DNA of 64,000 nt, from NCBI GenBank assembly GCA_013365365.1, contig JABVXU010000123.1, positions 1 through 64,000 on the forward strand. The letters run 5' to 3'. This DNA comes from Cruorifilaria tuberocauda (Eukaryota > Nematoda > Chromadorea > Rhabditida > Onchocercidae). Positions 47,260-59,800 of this stretch are shown in pieces. The notes beneath the pieces are model-generated. The model made no database searches. It was not told the origin of the DNA and saw only the letters and a program-made list of their open reading frames with translations. The position numbers and the translations under genes are program-made. Every line of letters starts with the position of its first letter. The stretch's first letter is position 1.

Positions 47260-49690
47260 GCTAACTACTTTTTACACATATATTTATATTAAAATCTGAA
47301 ATAGGAAACGGTGGATAAGATTAAAACATATCAGAAATTCTGAACACATAACTGATACGATCAAACAGTATAATATACATCTCTAGATTCTATGCCATCT
47401 ACATATTTAAATTAAATTAGAAAGTAATTAATAATAAATTACGCTGCATTAAATGTTCAACTTTTAAAAGATCATACCCAAACAGTGAATCAGCATTGAA
47501 CCAATTGTTATCACAGCATAAATCAATCAAACAGAACAAGTTTTATCAATTAATTATAATTATAGACCACAATCAATTTAGCAATCCCAATTCCATCACT
47601 TTGACGATCCAGAATGCAATGACTAACCAACGTTTACATTTACCTGACGAAAGATATTTGACCTATGTTTGATTCTAACAGAAGTTTCAAATGGAAGGAA
47701 ATACTAATAAATGGTCGTAGAAAAGCTATACAACAAATGATTAGAAAATAATCGCTATTATAGGGAATGAAATTTCATCTAATCAAACTTTCAATTGCTT
47801 ATCAAAAGACGTTTAGGTGAATGTTCTTATCATCACTGTCTTCTTAACTTTTTCATCAAACACTATTGCAATTATTATCAGTGTATGAAGAAAATGATGA
47901 TAATTTCATAGTGCAAAAATTTCTTCCTAATAAAATCATTCTCATCTCTTCTACATTTTCAATTCTAATATAGTAATGGGTTATAATAATGAAGGGAAAA
48001 ATGATGAATAGAGGAATGACTAAATGAACTGATACGGTTTTCAAACCACTAAGCCTTAAACTGGTTACGGAAATTATCTTACAATACAAAAATGCTAGAT
48101 GTATAATTTATTTTATGCAAAATTATTAATTCAAATATTGGTAATTAAGAGTGATTCATGATTTAGTTTAAAGAAAAATCTTAGTTATTTTACTTAAAAT
48201 TGTAACTTATGTTACTTTTATTATCTAATGTCGCCTGAAATTTCGAAGCAACCAGTATTTAAATATGATAATCCTTTGTTTATAATCAATATTGAAATTG
48301 CACTATAGTCTTTGATACTTAGTTGACTATAATATATAAAAATTCCAATCATATCAGATAAACTTCGACTTCTATTTATTGTTCTCTTACATTTGGCATC
48401 AAGGTAATAACAAATAATCCCGAATTATACTTTCTCATGAGTGGACTAAGTGACCGACACAATTATTGATAATTGTTCTGTAACTTTAAGAAGAGAAGCT
48501 CTTAAACAAAAAATCTACTTTCAACAGGCAATTGAAAGTAATTGAAGATTCACAACATATTTTAATTATGATGATAGATATTTCTCGATTTCATGATACG
48601 AGTATGTTTACTTTAGTTCTATTTTTTTTTAGGTAAGCTTCGTTCTATAAAGTCGAATTGCTTATTGAAAGTAGATTTTCGAGTTTCTCTTCTTAGAACA
48701 ATTATCAGTGATTTATCAAAAATAATGCTTATTACCTTAGTTTGATTCACAAGAAAATGTAATTTGGGACTATTCGTCGCAGTTATTGGACGTAAATATT
48801 AGTAGCGTGGTGTAATGCTAAAAGAAAATGAGAAAATCTTGATTGGTTATGATATAGTAAGAAATAAAAGTTGAAATTTAAAAATGAGATCGAAAACAGG
48901 TTCGAACAAGAGTGGAATAATATTCAAAGGTAACAGATGAAGACATTCTTCCGTAGTCAACTAGATATTAAAGATTGAAATGAATAATAATTTTAAAATT
49001 AATTAAAACCAAAGACTAAGCTGTTATTAAAAATAAAAAACTTGTTTTTTTTCAAAAATTTCTGAGAGAATAAAGTGACATAAATGGTAATTAACTAAGC
49101 AAGTTGCAATTTTAAGTTATGAGCAAAATTTTTTGCAAAAACAATAATGAATCATCTAATTGACAGCAGTTTAGTTAATATTTATAATATAAATTTGTAT
49201 AGAATACTTTTATGATTTTAACTTTTTTATATTATTAGGTAGTTTCGGGTTTCTAATAATGTTTCTATTTTCTACTTATTTAACTTTTTAATTATATCCG
49301 TATTAAGTCTCATTGAGTCTCTGAATTAGATATAGCAAATATAGCATTATTTAATTAATATCTGTCAACTTACTCTATTTTTTTTTGTTTCGTAGTTGAG
49401 TAACCTTTCCTCTGTCCACTTTTCGCCATAATGGACAATTAACATTGCTGGTTTGATATTTATTCGATTCAGTAATGCCTGCAATCTTACTTTCAGGAAA
49501 GCTGCTTGGCCCACTCATAGGCTTCATTTTTCATCCATAAAAGTAGGAAAGGCACAGTGAGGATTGCTGACCATTCTGTGATGAGTTTTAAGGACTGAAT
49601 CAGCTTTCTTCCTTCCTTCCTTTCTTTCCGGTTTAGCTTAAGACTCTTATTACAATTTCCTGATACGTTATTTTACTCTATGTTGATTGC
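47260..49690. other. Upstream flank of MBOAT copy B, no gene seen
   Basis: AT-rich with one short minus-strand open frame (77 codons at 47856-48089) of no recognisable character. It contains the foldback element at 48466-48708. Confidence 0.55.
48466..48708. repeat. Foldback element: imperfect inverted repeat with about 122-bp centre
   Basis: The left arm (48466-48533) has blocks TGATAATTGTTCT, AAGAAGAGAA and AAAATCTACTTTCAACAGGC. The right arm (48656-48708) carries their reverse complements in reverse order with small indels. The left arm also holds a minor hairpin (TACTTTCAA / TTGAAAGTA). The layout is that of a short non-autonomous element, but no target-site duplication was identified. 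Confidence 0.75.
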
Positions 49691-49713
49691 ATTGCAGAAA
49701 ATCATTGTCAAGG

Positions 49714-49941
49714 ATGGCTGTGTTTATAAAATTATCGCTGGGTATTTTTTTATTTTCATTTCGAGAGGAACTACCAAATAATAATAATAAATTTGTTTAC
49801 AACGCTAACGAGAAATTTTCGAATTCTTCGAAATTTAACCTTGAAACAATTTCAAATTTAAGAGCGAAATTAACTCATGAGCAAAAAATTTGTTTCATTC
49901 TTTTAGTCATTAGAATACATTTACTAGTTATGTATTTATGA
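49714..49941 (+). CDS. Possible small secreted or membrane protein (75 residues)
   Basis: The ATG sits in a good context (AAGGATGG) 16 bases after ATTGCAG, preceded by a pyrimidine-rich patch that could serve as a trans-splice acceptor. The product starts with a hydrophobic signal-like segment (MAVFIKLSLGIFLFSF), then an Asn-rich polar middle, and ends with a second hydrophobic run (ICFILLVIRIHLLVMYL). It is too short and AT-biased to trust without transcript support. Function is unknown. Confidence 0.25.
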   Translation: MAVFIKLSLGIFLFSFREELPNNNNKFVYNANEKFSNSSKFNLETISNLRAKLTHEQKICFILLVIRIHLLVMYL

Positions 49942-50891
49942 ATTCATTGGAATTAATCAAAAGAAAGATGAGGTGATACATTCAAGTAAACAATAGCAAT
50001 GATAAAAGTTTAAAGTTAAAATGGAAAGATTTGAGGAATCGATACTATCATCATTTTTCCGATTTCAAAAATTTGAGAAGAAATATCTCAAAAATTTAAT
50101 CGAAGGAATAACACTTTACAAAGGTTCGGTATTCATTTCAGTATGTATACAAGCATTTCTAGTAAAGGTAAATTATAAAGGTAAATGAACTGATATGTGT
50201 CTCAGTCTCGATCAAAATGTTGTAAAAAAAGCAAGCTTATACTGAATTACTGAATTACTGAATCGAATAAATATCGAGCTATAAATTAAAATACCAAAAT
50301 TTTTCTTTTCATCATCTGCATTTTAGGAATGAAATTATTGGAATAGTAAGATAGATATTGCATACAATAAATGCATACAATTAAGCATAATTTTATCATC
50401 ATGCTTGTTTTTTTTTCCATGATTTGCCAGAAAAAATCTTTTATTGACTTAAAATTGCCAAGAAATAATCTGTTTTTTTTTTATTCTGGACATTGGTAGT
50501 CGGTATGGAGCCTTTGATGATTCAGGCACAGGATGTTTGTTTTTTTTTTTTTATTTATAATGACAATAAGGATTTCGAGAACGTTATGCAATCAATTACC
50601 ACACCATTTTAGCTTAATATTTCATTGCACTCCAAAAATGCTATGCTATTTGAATTCATTTTTGATTAACTGTTTCGTTTTTGCTTTCATTCATTTCTTT
50701 TTTGTATTTCATTTTAATTCGCTTCTTAAATTTAAATTTTTTCATGTTTTTTACTGGAAAATTCTAATTTAAAATTAGATTGTAATATGATTGCATGCGT
50801 ACATTTGGTTAGATAGAAATTTCCTAACTTTCAAATTGTAATTTAAATTTCAAACTGATATACTGATATACTTTCGATTTCTTACAGATAG

Positions 50892-50915
50892 TTTTTTTTT
50901 TTTTTTTTTTTTTTT
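50892..50915. repeat. 24-base poly-T run
   Basis: Uninterrupted homopolymer. It could be the A-tail of a reverse-transcribed insertion on the minus strand, or slippage. Confidence 0.9.
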
Positions 50916-51052
50916 GACTATGCATATGATAATACTTAAGATTTGCTACTTCATAATACCTACTATACCTTCTATGCTTCTACTATCATGCATTTGTATC
51001 AGTTTATTCTTGGGTCGCTCTGATAAATAATGTAATTTGGTTGGCTCTGAGG

Positions 51053-51306
51053 AAATATATGGACATAGGCCAAGTAATGATTGTTGTTGGATTGTTGAGA
51101 AGTAAGCCTCCGAGCAGTAAAGGATATTCAAGGCTACGGTATCTTTATTGCCACTAATCATTTAGCCACCATTTTTTGTTTTCTGGAACATTTCTTCATT
51201 TACTTTAAAATATCATTTATTCTATACAAATAAAATTTAATATTGAATTGATTAGATAAAATCGATAGGATCTATGGACATAGATATATGGACATAGGCC
51301 AATTAA
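51053..51306. repeat. Direct repeat pair, about 22 bp, 228 bp apart
   Basis: ATATATGGACATAGGCCAA occurs at about 51055 and again at about 51283. Confidence 0.8.
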
Positions 51307-54241
51307 TATCACTAATTTAAATCATTTTCAAATTGATAAAATGAATTACAAAATGTCTGATTTAGTTTATGAATTAGATGAAACTATTTTACTGAGGGAT
51401 GTAATCAACAATACTTATTGATTATTTTTATGATAATGATCGAAGAATTGTCATATAAGATACGAATGAAGATTTGTTAAATTACGTTAACTTGAATTCA
51501 ATCAAAATTGCTTGCAATTAACTTAAAAAAAAGTATTCAATTTTTTGAAGAAATGAAATCAAAAATTTAACAAAGAAAAAGTCTCATGTAAAAGATTTTC
51601 TCGAGAAATGTCTCAACAAACATCTCTTTATTTCATGGTACTCATCTCATATACTTCATCAAGATAGGCAGACGATCGCATTCAAACACACACACACATA
51701 CATGTATATGTAAATATCTATCAGATAGATGAACTGTTGGAAAGTTTGCCAAACGGATGGGCGATAGATTGGCACCTAATCAGGCACCAGTTTTATGACT
51801 TCATCATGCTGATTCAATTCACAAACAAATGCTAGCAATTCTTTCAAATAGCCATCATTAAAACAGAGTACGATAAACAATTAAAATGATTGGCTGATGA
51901 TAAAGTTTTTTTTTTTTGGCAAAATATTAATCCTACCATACTTGTATTGGAATAATACTTATATTTAAATTCTGGATGAGTATATTTTGTAGATGATATT
52001 TTGTATGTGTTGCTGAGATTTTAATAGAACTGAAACTGATGGGCTTATTGATTCCATATTAAAGTTCTGGGATCATTTTTGCAATTATGGGACATTGTTC
52101 AAATTGATGACATAATGATTCGATGAATTTTAGCACTTCTGAATCATTTCTGTTTTCTAGTTCCAAAATTGAAATTTATCATGCGCAATCAACTAGACGA
52201 GCAGAAAGAAGGAATATCAGGAAACTGAGTGATAAGACAATCATAAAGGCTTGCCGAAATCTATTCTTGATACTAGTAGCATTCAAATTTCAACTTTACT
52301 AAAGATCTCGTTTTTCACATGAACTTTCAATGAGTAATATAATTATCATATCACAATACATATAAGCTTCATGAGGAAGTCTCAGACATCATTATCGTAT
52401 AATTATTATTATTGTCATCAAGAATATGCTGACATTGACCTTCATTATCTTCGATTAATGACAAATTAACGAAAACTTTAGATTTGCAATGTTACGGCTA
52501 TTTCTTGCACTTTGAACTGTATTTTAGTGATAATTGAATATCATAATTTGAAATGTTGAGAATCCTGCTAATGGTACTTTCAGTCAAATGTTTGCAGTTT
52601 TTAATTTAGATTGTAGGCTATTTTTGATGAAATTATTCATTTCCGGTCGGTGATATCAAAGCAAAATTTATAAATGCAGCAAAATGATTTCAATGCAGAG
52701 AATAATTTCAATACAGAACATGCCAGTATGATTCTCATCATGAAAATGTTATATTTTATCTTTGCAAGCTAAATTCCATTTTTTTTTTCCTTTGAAAAAG
52801 TTATTGATACCGTCGTAACCAAGTTTGATAAGGGAATTCTGTAAAAATGGAATTTTTGAACCATAGATATTGGCTGTGAAATATTTCATTCATTTCTCTT
52901 TTGTAAATTATTTATGAACATTACATTGCCAGATTACCTTTTATATCTGAACATTACAAGGTACAAGGTATAAATTGTACAAGTATGTTTGTGAAATATT
53001 TTTCAGATAATCATACATATTCATTTAACCTGAACTATTAACCTGAACTGAATTTACAGCAAATGCTTGCTTGATAAAGTAATATGAAATATATTTTCAT
53101 TTCCAAAATTATCATATCAGTCAAAATTAGATTAAGTATTAGTGAAGCTATTTAATCAAAGCTTCATTCAATTGATAAAAATAAATGATTAAGAAGATAG
53201 AGATAAAATTACTATTCAATTATCTTTGGAATGAATGTCATTTAAGCGCAATTTTTTTTTCTTTTTGCAATCTTAATCTATCAAGCAAAGATTTATGCAA
53301 AATCTTTTTTTACTTTGACATTACATTAGGCATGATTATCCATTGCATATTTTTAAATGTAACGAATTATAAGTAATTCTAAAATGGATGAAATTGTAAA
53401 TTAATTGATTATATTTATTAGGTTGAGATATTTGCTAAAATTAAAAATAATAATTAATGGAATTAAAATGATGATAAGAGATGGAGCCAAGATGCCGAAC
53501 GGATATTGCTCATCAACAAGAAATTTGAATCAGAAGCAAGAGGAATTTGTTACAGCATGATAAAAAAAAATTAACAGCAGCAGTCGGAGAAGGGATGATA
53601 ACGGGTGATGATGATAATTCGTCTGCTTCCATGTAGGCGCCTTTGGACTCCACGATTTTCGGCATGTTTTGAAACCGTTCCTCTTCTATAACCTTAAATA
53701 TTTTATGTTATTTAAATAGTACAGAGATAATAATGATGACTCTTCCATGATTGCTTATTTGCCTATAATTATAATTATTCGAATAGAAAAGTAAACCTGA
53801 AATGTTTCAATGCTTTTAGATAAAAGTAATATTAAGCTTAAACGAAATTTAGCATACTATTTGTCTTTTCTAATATTTCTAATCTTAGTCATAATAATAA
53901 ATATTTTATTGTTAATTTAGAAAAAGAAATGAAGAAAAAAATGAAGCAATGAAGACAAGAAGTAAATGAATTACCACTTCCGCTTATATAAAAGTCATCC
54001 ATTAAAACTAATCATCATTTCCGTATCATCGTCTTATCAATCTGTTTACTTATCAAGGCGTACAGCAGGTATACTGATAATTTTGTTAGCTTAAAATATG
54101 ACATGAAATTTGAATTCTCAACTCTCTCCCGCAAATCATAGATAAAAATAATCAATGTATGGAAAGTGAATAGTGAAGAGGGAATCAAAATTGGTTGCTG
54201 ATAGGATGCTTCTTGTTTCACTCTTCAGACGATTGCACTAA

Positions 54242-54243
<2 letters not shown>

Positions 54244-54279
<36 letters not shown>
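54244..54279. repeat. TG microsatellite, about 18 units
   Basis: Uninterrupted TG dinucleotides between AGTA and AAGCTATAG. Confidence 0.95.
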
Positions 54280-54281
<2 letters not shown>

Positions 54282-56478
54282 GCTATAGCTATAGTTGCTA
54301 ATAGAAGCAGCAAAGCTGGTTCGTACAATTTTTAAAGGTGCCATCATCATGAAAAAGTCCTTGCAAATACATACACCGTAGTTTATCTTCTCTAAAAGAG
54401 AAGAAGCTTAGCACATGAAAGATACAAACTTAGATTTCATCACTTCTTCAAAGTGTTCTTCAGAACTGTCACCTTACTTTCCCTTTAAATAACTTCAATA
54501 AATTTTAACCATTTTTTAATTTTCCCTATGCTCAATATCTATGTAGAGCTATAGCTATTGAGGTCAGGAAAATTGATTGACTTCTAAAGCTTGATGAGAT
54601 AAGCTTGGGACATTTGCGCTCTTCGCTAAGATCTCAAAGCAATTGACAAATATCACATTCGAATAAATTGTTCGAAATTTATTTGTTTTGAATCATTTGT
54701 GTTTTAGTTTGCACATTCTTCTCATGCATGAAGTTTTATAGAGAACGATGTTAGCTTACAATACTTTTTTGGTTACTGAATTCTAAAACAATGATTACTG
54801 ATTTATCTATTTAAGACATTACAGACTATTATTTCAGTATTGATAAAATATATAGATGCAAATTATTGATTACAAAGTTTTGATGTTTTCGAGAAGCTAA
54901 CGCAGTGAATTGAGCAAACCTTTGAAGCATTTCACTGACAAATGTATCAAAGGAATTTTTCGCTTACCTGTGGTCACCAGTATCTGTTTATTTTCTCAAA
55001 TATAGAAGTGAAGAGAGCAGAAAATATATAATAATCTTTGAATCAAATATAGCAGAGCTTCTATTTCTTAAGCTATTTATTCAATTGAGCTATTAGACTA
55101 AGATTAAAAATATTTAGATAGCAAATAAAATTTAATTAATAAATGAATTACAGACTTGAAATAGATTGATGCTATGATGTAATGAACTATTACTGATATC
55201 TAAACAGCAAATTAAAAATATCATTGAAGGTAAGTTCGATTGGTAAACAAATTCTGTTTTCTAAATTGTTGTATCATTTAGAAACTATCAATTTAAATAT
55301 ACGAAATTTCTTTAGACAGTTTCTGAGTGTAATTATATCGTAAGACAAATAGAACTATTTGATAACAAAGAGAAAAGAGGAATGAAGTGATTTTTGATGA
55401 AGTATTGTTAAATTTTTAAAATTTCTATTTCTATTAAATTATCTCATGAATATATAAATCTTCAATTGTTAATATTATCATTTCATCACTTTTCCAAAGT
55501 AGTAATGAATTTTAATAGTAAATATTAAAAGCTGTTATTGTTATTGTCGCTACAATTATTGTTATTGTCGTCGATTAACAAAGCAAAAAAAAAAGAAAGA
55601 AAAAATGGGTGAAAGAAGAGTGAAGTAATTAATAATGATAAACTCTGTTGGGGGCTTTAAATACCAACTGTGGAACAAAGACTATACCATTGCTGTTCGT
55701 TACATCTTAGTTAAAAGAGAGTAAAAAAACTCGAAACCATAACTTACTTTTCATACCTTTAACCAACCGCTCCTTCTTATCCTCCGAGTGATCGTCCTCT
55801 TGTCAACCACATTTCTTCCTTTATCATTTTGCTCCACATTTAATTCTCTCTTTTATTCATCTCTACCTTTTAGTTCTTTTGTTAAATTTGTTAGCTACTA
55901 GCACATTGATCATTATTCTAACTAATATAATTTAACTGAAAACATCTCTATAAAACTGAAAAATGCTTCATTAACAAATCTATTGAACTGTTTTCAAAGA
56001 GATATTTTTCCTTTTGAATTTTTCAAAATCAGATCCCGACAATAGTTATTGGAATTGAATCAATAGTTGAGGTAATATTGAAGTAGTAAGAAGTAATATT
56101 TGATTTTAAGTTGGACTATTAATAATAATCATAGTTCTTAGTTATAAACGATATATTGATTCAATGATTCCTGATATATGATTAAAAGTAATTAAAGGAA
56201 GAATGATAGGAGCATTATAGGATTTTAATATTGAAATACAGAATACTGATATAGAATCATTTTTATCTTCATATCATGCAAGCTTTCACTAATTGCAAAT
56301 AGTAATTGGAATAATACAATGATTGTTATTAATCGTTTACTTATTGGTTTATAAGAATAGCCTATTGGTACTAATATTCGATACTTTTAGTTTAATATAA
56401 TTGAATGATCAATGCTATTATTGTTCTCTTCCAAATTATTCTTCTAGTCTTTTTGTCATTCAAATTCAAAATAGTTGT

Positions 56479-56835
56479 TTAGCTTTTTTTGTTCATAAGA
56501 TATACCGAAACTTTTTTGTAGTATCCAAAGACAAGATTGAGAACAAGTAGTTTGATATTGTTATTATCAAAGGAGATCATTGATGTTTGTAAATCATACA
56601 GGTCATCTACAGGTATCTGTTGCACATAAGATAATTGTTTATATTCTGATGGTGTGAAGTTGTAAATTAAGTGAATGCAAGGTATGCACGTCGATAACAT
56701 ATAGCACTTTCTGAACTCTTCAAAGGATTCCAATTTAGCTTTCTGATTTCCATTTGCTCCTTCAAGAAGGGATTTACAGATGAAATGTGGTTTAGGTGGG
56801 AGTGGGTAAATTTGAAAATTTCCCATAAAGGACAT
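56479..56835 (-). CDS. Unrecognised open frame, 118 residues, balanced composition
   Basis: The frame is open for about 130 codons (a few upstream of the ATG at 56835) and is less AT-biased than its surroundings. It starts MSFMGNFQIYPLPPKPHFIC, with an acidic/basic middle (KLESFEEFRKCYM), a Cys-Pro pair (CIPCIH) and an aromatic-rich end. There is no signal peptide, no clear domain and no assignable splice partners. By my rough estimate about one frame of this length is expected by chance in 64 kb of such DNA, so it is only a candidate. It could be an exon or a relic of a mobile element. Confidence 0.3.
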   Translation of the reverse strand: MSFMGNFQIYPLPPKPHFICKSLLEGANGNQKAKLESFEEFRKCYMLSTCIPCIHLIYNFTPSEYKQLSYVQQIPVDDLYDLQTSMISFDNNNIKLLVLNLVFGYYKKVSVYLMNKKS

Positions 56836-56861
56836 AGAGAGATGTGAGTTATCGCAATCAC

Positions 56862-59800
56862 TTTTCCACTTTAATTATTTCGATTAGCAACATTTTCATT
56901 CTTGAAATGTGACGAGCAAAGAGGTCATTCAATTTATTCATTTGACCCCGGGGATTATATGTAATTATTTCAAAAGTCATTTAGTCTCATATTGTTTTGT
57001 GAGTCAGTCAGGAAAAAGCATTCAAAAGTAAACCTTTGAATTTTCTATCTTTTGATTTTGATATTTTTTGATACTTTACTATTAGCGAAGTTTTTTTTCG
57101 AATTAACTGTGCATTTTTTTTTAAATTAAATGCATTTGGTGTATCGTATATGTTTAGAATTAAAATATTTAAATTAAATTAGCAATTTTTCTGAGTAATC
57201 TCTTTATTTTAATCAATCAATAATCAATATTTGAAAATTTTAACACAAGCGATATCTCAAAAGTATTTCTATTGGATATCAGCAAGTGTTTTTCTTTTCC
57301 ACTTATCAAAAATCAATCACTTCTTTGACTAAATAGGTTAGCAATGAAAGTGGGAACATGATTATAAATAAGTGTAAATACTTTAATTTAGAAATACTTT
57401 TCTTTCTTAGATATTTTCAAATCTTTAAATTAAACAGAGAAATCACTATCAATGATATAGCGAAAAATCTTATGTTACACTTAATTTTAATAGTAATTTA
57501 AATGTTTAAATTCTATTCCATGTTTAATTCTTATGCAAAATGACATAAATAAGATCACTGTAAACGTATGACTAAAAGTATAAGTAAAAGAGTATAACTT
57601 TTAGTGATAACTAAAAAATTGAACACTTTTTGTAAATCCCTCAACATCTTCATCTCTTCTTGGACGGAAGAGAAATTGACGACCGTCGGTAACAATCAAA
57701 TATAATTACTAACAAGTACTTGATGCTTCTGTTGCCTAAAGTACTCTAGATGTCATAAATTCACTTCAAAACGGATACTTCATTGACACTTGCTTGAAAT
57801 TGATTGATTTATTGTAAATTGATGATATTATTACGGTAGAATGGATGAGTGAGTGAAGAAATCTCAGTGGTTGTGATCGTTCGTATATTTATTGAAATGG
57901 ATGATTCCTTCTTACAAGTGGTTTATTCGTTTTCTCTCTTTTTTAATTCAATTTTTTATAACTTTTTCCTAATGTCCTTTTACTGCCAATGGCAAATCAT
58001 TGAAATGTAAATATGCGAAATTTCAATTTCTTTAAGTGAAAATTTCGAAAAGCAAACTAGTGAATCAAAACAAAGAACATCTAGCAAATAGATTTTTGTT
58101 TTATTTTATAAATAACTAATTGTTAATATCCTTATTGTTAGTTAATTAATTGGCAATGTCCTTATTGTCTAGGGAATTCTTTACTATACACTTTTGAAAT
58201 TTAGGTTAAAATACGTCTAATGTGAAATTGATCATAAATCTCTGTAATATTATTTTCATATTAAATTTATCTGTCATCTGAAATTACGAATAATACATAC
58301 TCATTCTCTTCCAGCCTTTTTGTTCCAATTTATCAGTAGTTTATTTTCTCATACATTAAATATATTGATAATGTCTTACTCTCTTGTTGTCTTTCGCTTG
58401 ATACATATTTATCAATTTTTATTTTTCCTACTCTCACATATCTACATGCTATTTTCGCATGACGGAACCAATTAGGAGAAAAGTTTGTTTACATATAGTT
58501 CAAAAGTTACCAAAATCTCCACAATATGTTTATTATATATTAGAGTATGTATTTTGTATGTATGCATGTGAATGCATGTTTAGAAATGACTGCATTCCTT
58601 TCGAATTTAAGAAATATTTAAACTTACCTTTCAAATAAATTAAATTCCTTGCATACAACTATTTCATTAAATGATAAATTCGATATCAGCTAATTATCAC
58701 CTATCACTAAATAGATTGCCTACTTCTTTTATCGCTATACTAATTATGCCTTATAGTAAGCAATCTATTACAAGCAAAGAATCTGAGTAAGTATACTCTA
58801 ATGATTAGTGATAAAAATTAGATAAGACGAGCTCTGAGTAAATTTGAAAAAAAAATTGATGCTACTGAAAATCGAATGATCGTGATGTTTAAAGAGAAAT
58901 AAGTAATAAATTGACACGACAGCTTCATATCAACAAAACTAACTTTGTTATCTATCGCTTCTACAGGAGCAAAGAAAAATAAAAATCATATTGTATGCAA
59001 AGATCATAATCCCAAAGAGCATAGTAATACTTTATTATTTAAGCTTACCTTTTAGATAAATTAAATTTTAAGGAAAAATTTAAATGGCATGATTAATGCA
59101 TGTGCATTTATGATTTGTAGTTTATAAGAAATTCCTTGAAGAGGTATAGAGGATTAAGATAGGATGGATCAAAGTGATTGAGATGCCCAAGCTTCTTCCA
59201 TTCTGAATGCTGAAGACAAAAAATTTGAAATTGATAACATAAAGCAAAGAATACATTCTGTACTGTCACTGATAAGAGGCGTGGCGGTCTGTTTAGGGAA
59301 GCATAGCAATCTGACGCCACCTATCATTTCTTAGACAAACAAAATTCAACTGTTTGAGAATCAAAAAATCTTTCACAGAATAATCCTCATTACTTTCTTT
59401 CATTTTTATCTTTAACTTTTTGCTTAAGCTTTTAATCATTGATCTTAGAATACGAGAAAAGTTCATTTTTCAATTCTAATATTTAATTTTTTGAAATTTG
59501 AAGTTTAAATTTATCAAAACGCAATTTTTATTAATTTAGATAAGGAAGAGATATGAAATGTTGAAATAGTTATTGCATAAAATAGCATGATTAATTTCCG
59601 AAATATTACTTCTACAAAATCCCTAATAGCAATAGCTTTTTTGCTTTGAATCTTACTAATTATTATTAGCTGCTTATTTTTTTATTCATTTATTTTTTTT
59701 TTTTTGATCATGGATCCTGACTAATCTCATTTACCTGATCCTGATTAGTCTCATTAATTAGATAGAGAAAAGTATATTGGTAAATATTAGATGTTGAATT

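Larger units (their letters stand above)
49942..56478. other. Gene-free AT-rich stretch with simple repeats
   Basis: Contains a 24-base poly-T run, a TG microsatellite and a repeated GGACATAGGCCAA motif, and short unsupported open frames (71 codons at 50946-51161 minus is the most balanced). A TATA-like TATATAAAAG at about 53984 and less AT-biased patches at 53500-53680 and 55640-55830 could be regulatory DNA of unseen exons; this is speculation. Confidence 0.5.

Noticed and set aside
57601..57705. Minus-strand stretch LIVTDGRQFLFRPRRDEDVE.. vaguely like part of a PH domain
   Set aside because: Only 34 codons between stops, with no acceptor after the upstream in-frame stop; not supportable as an exon.
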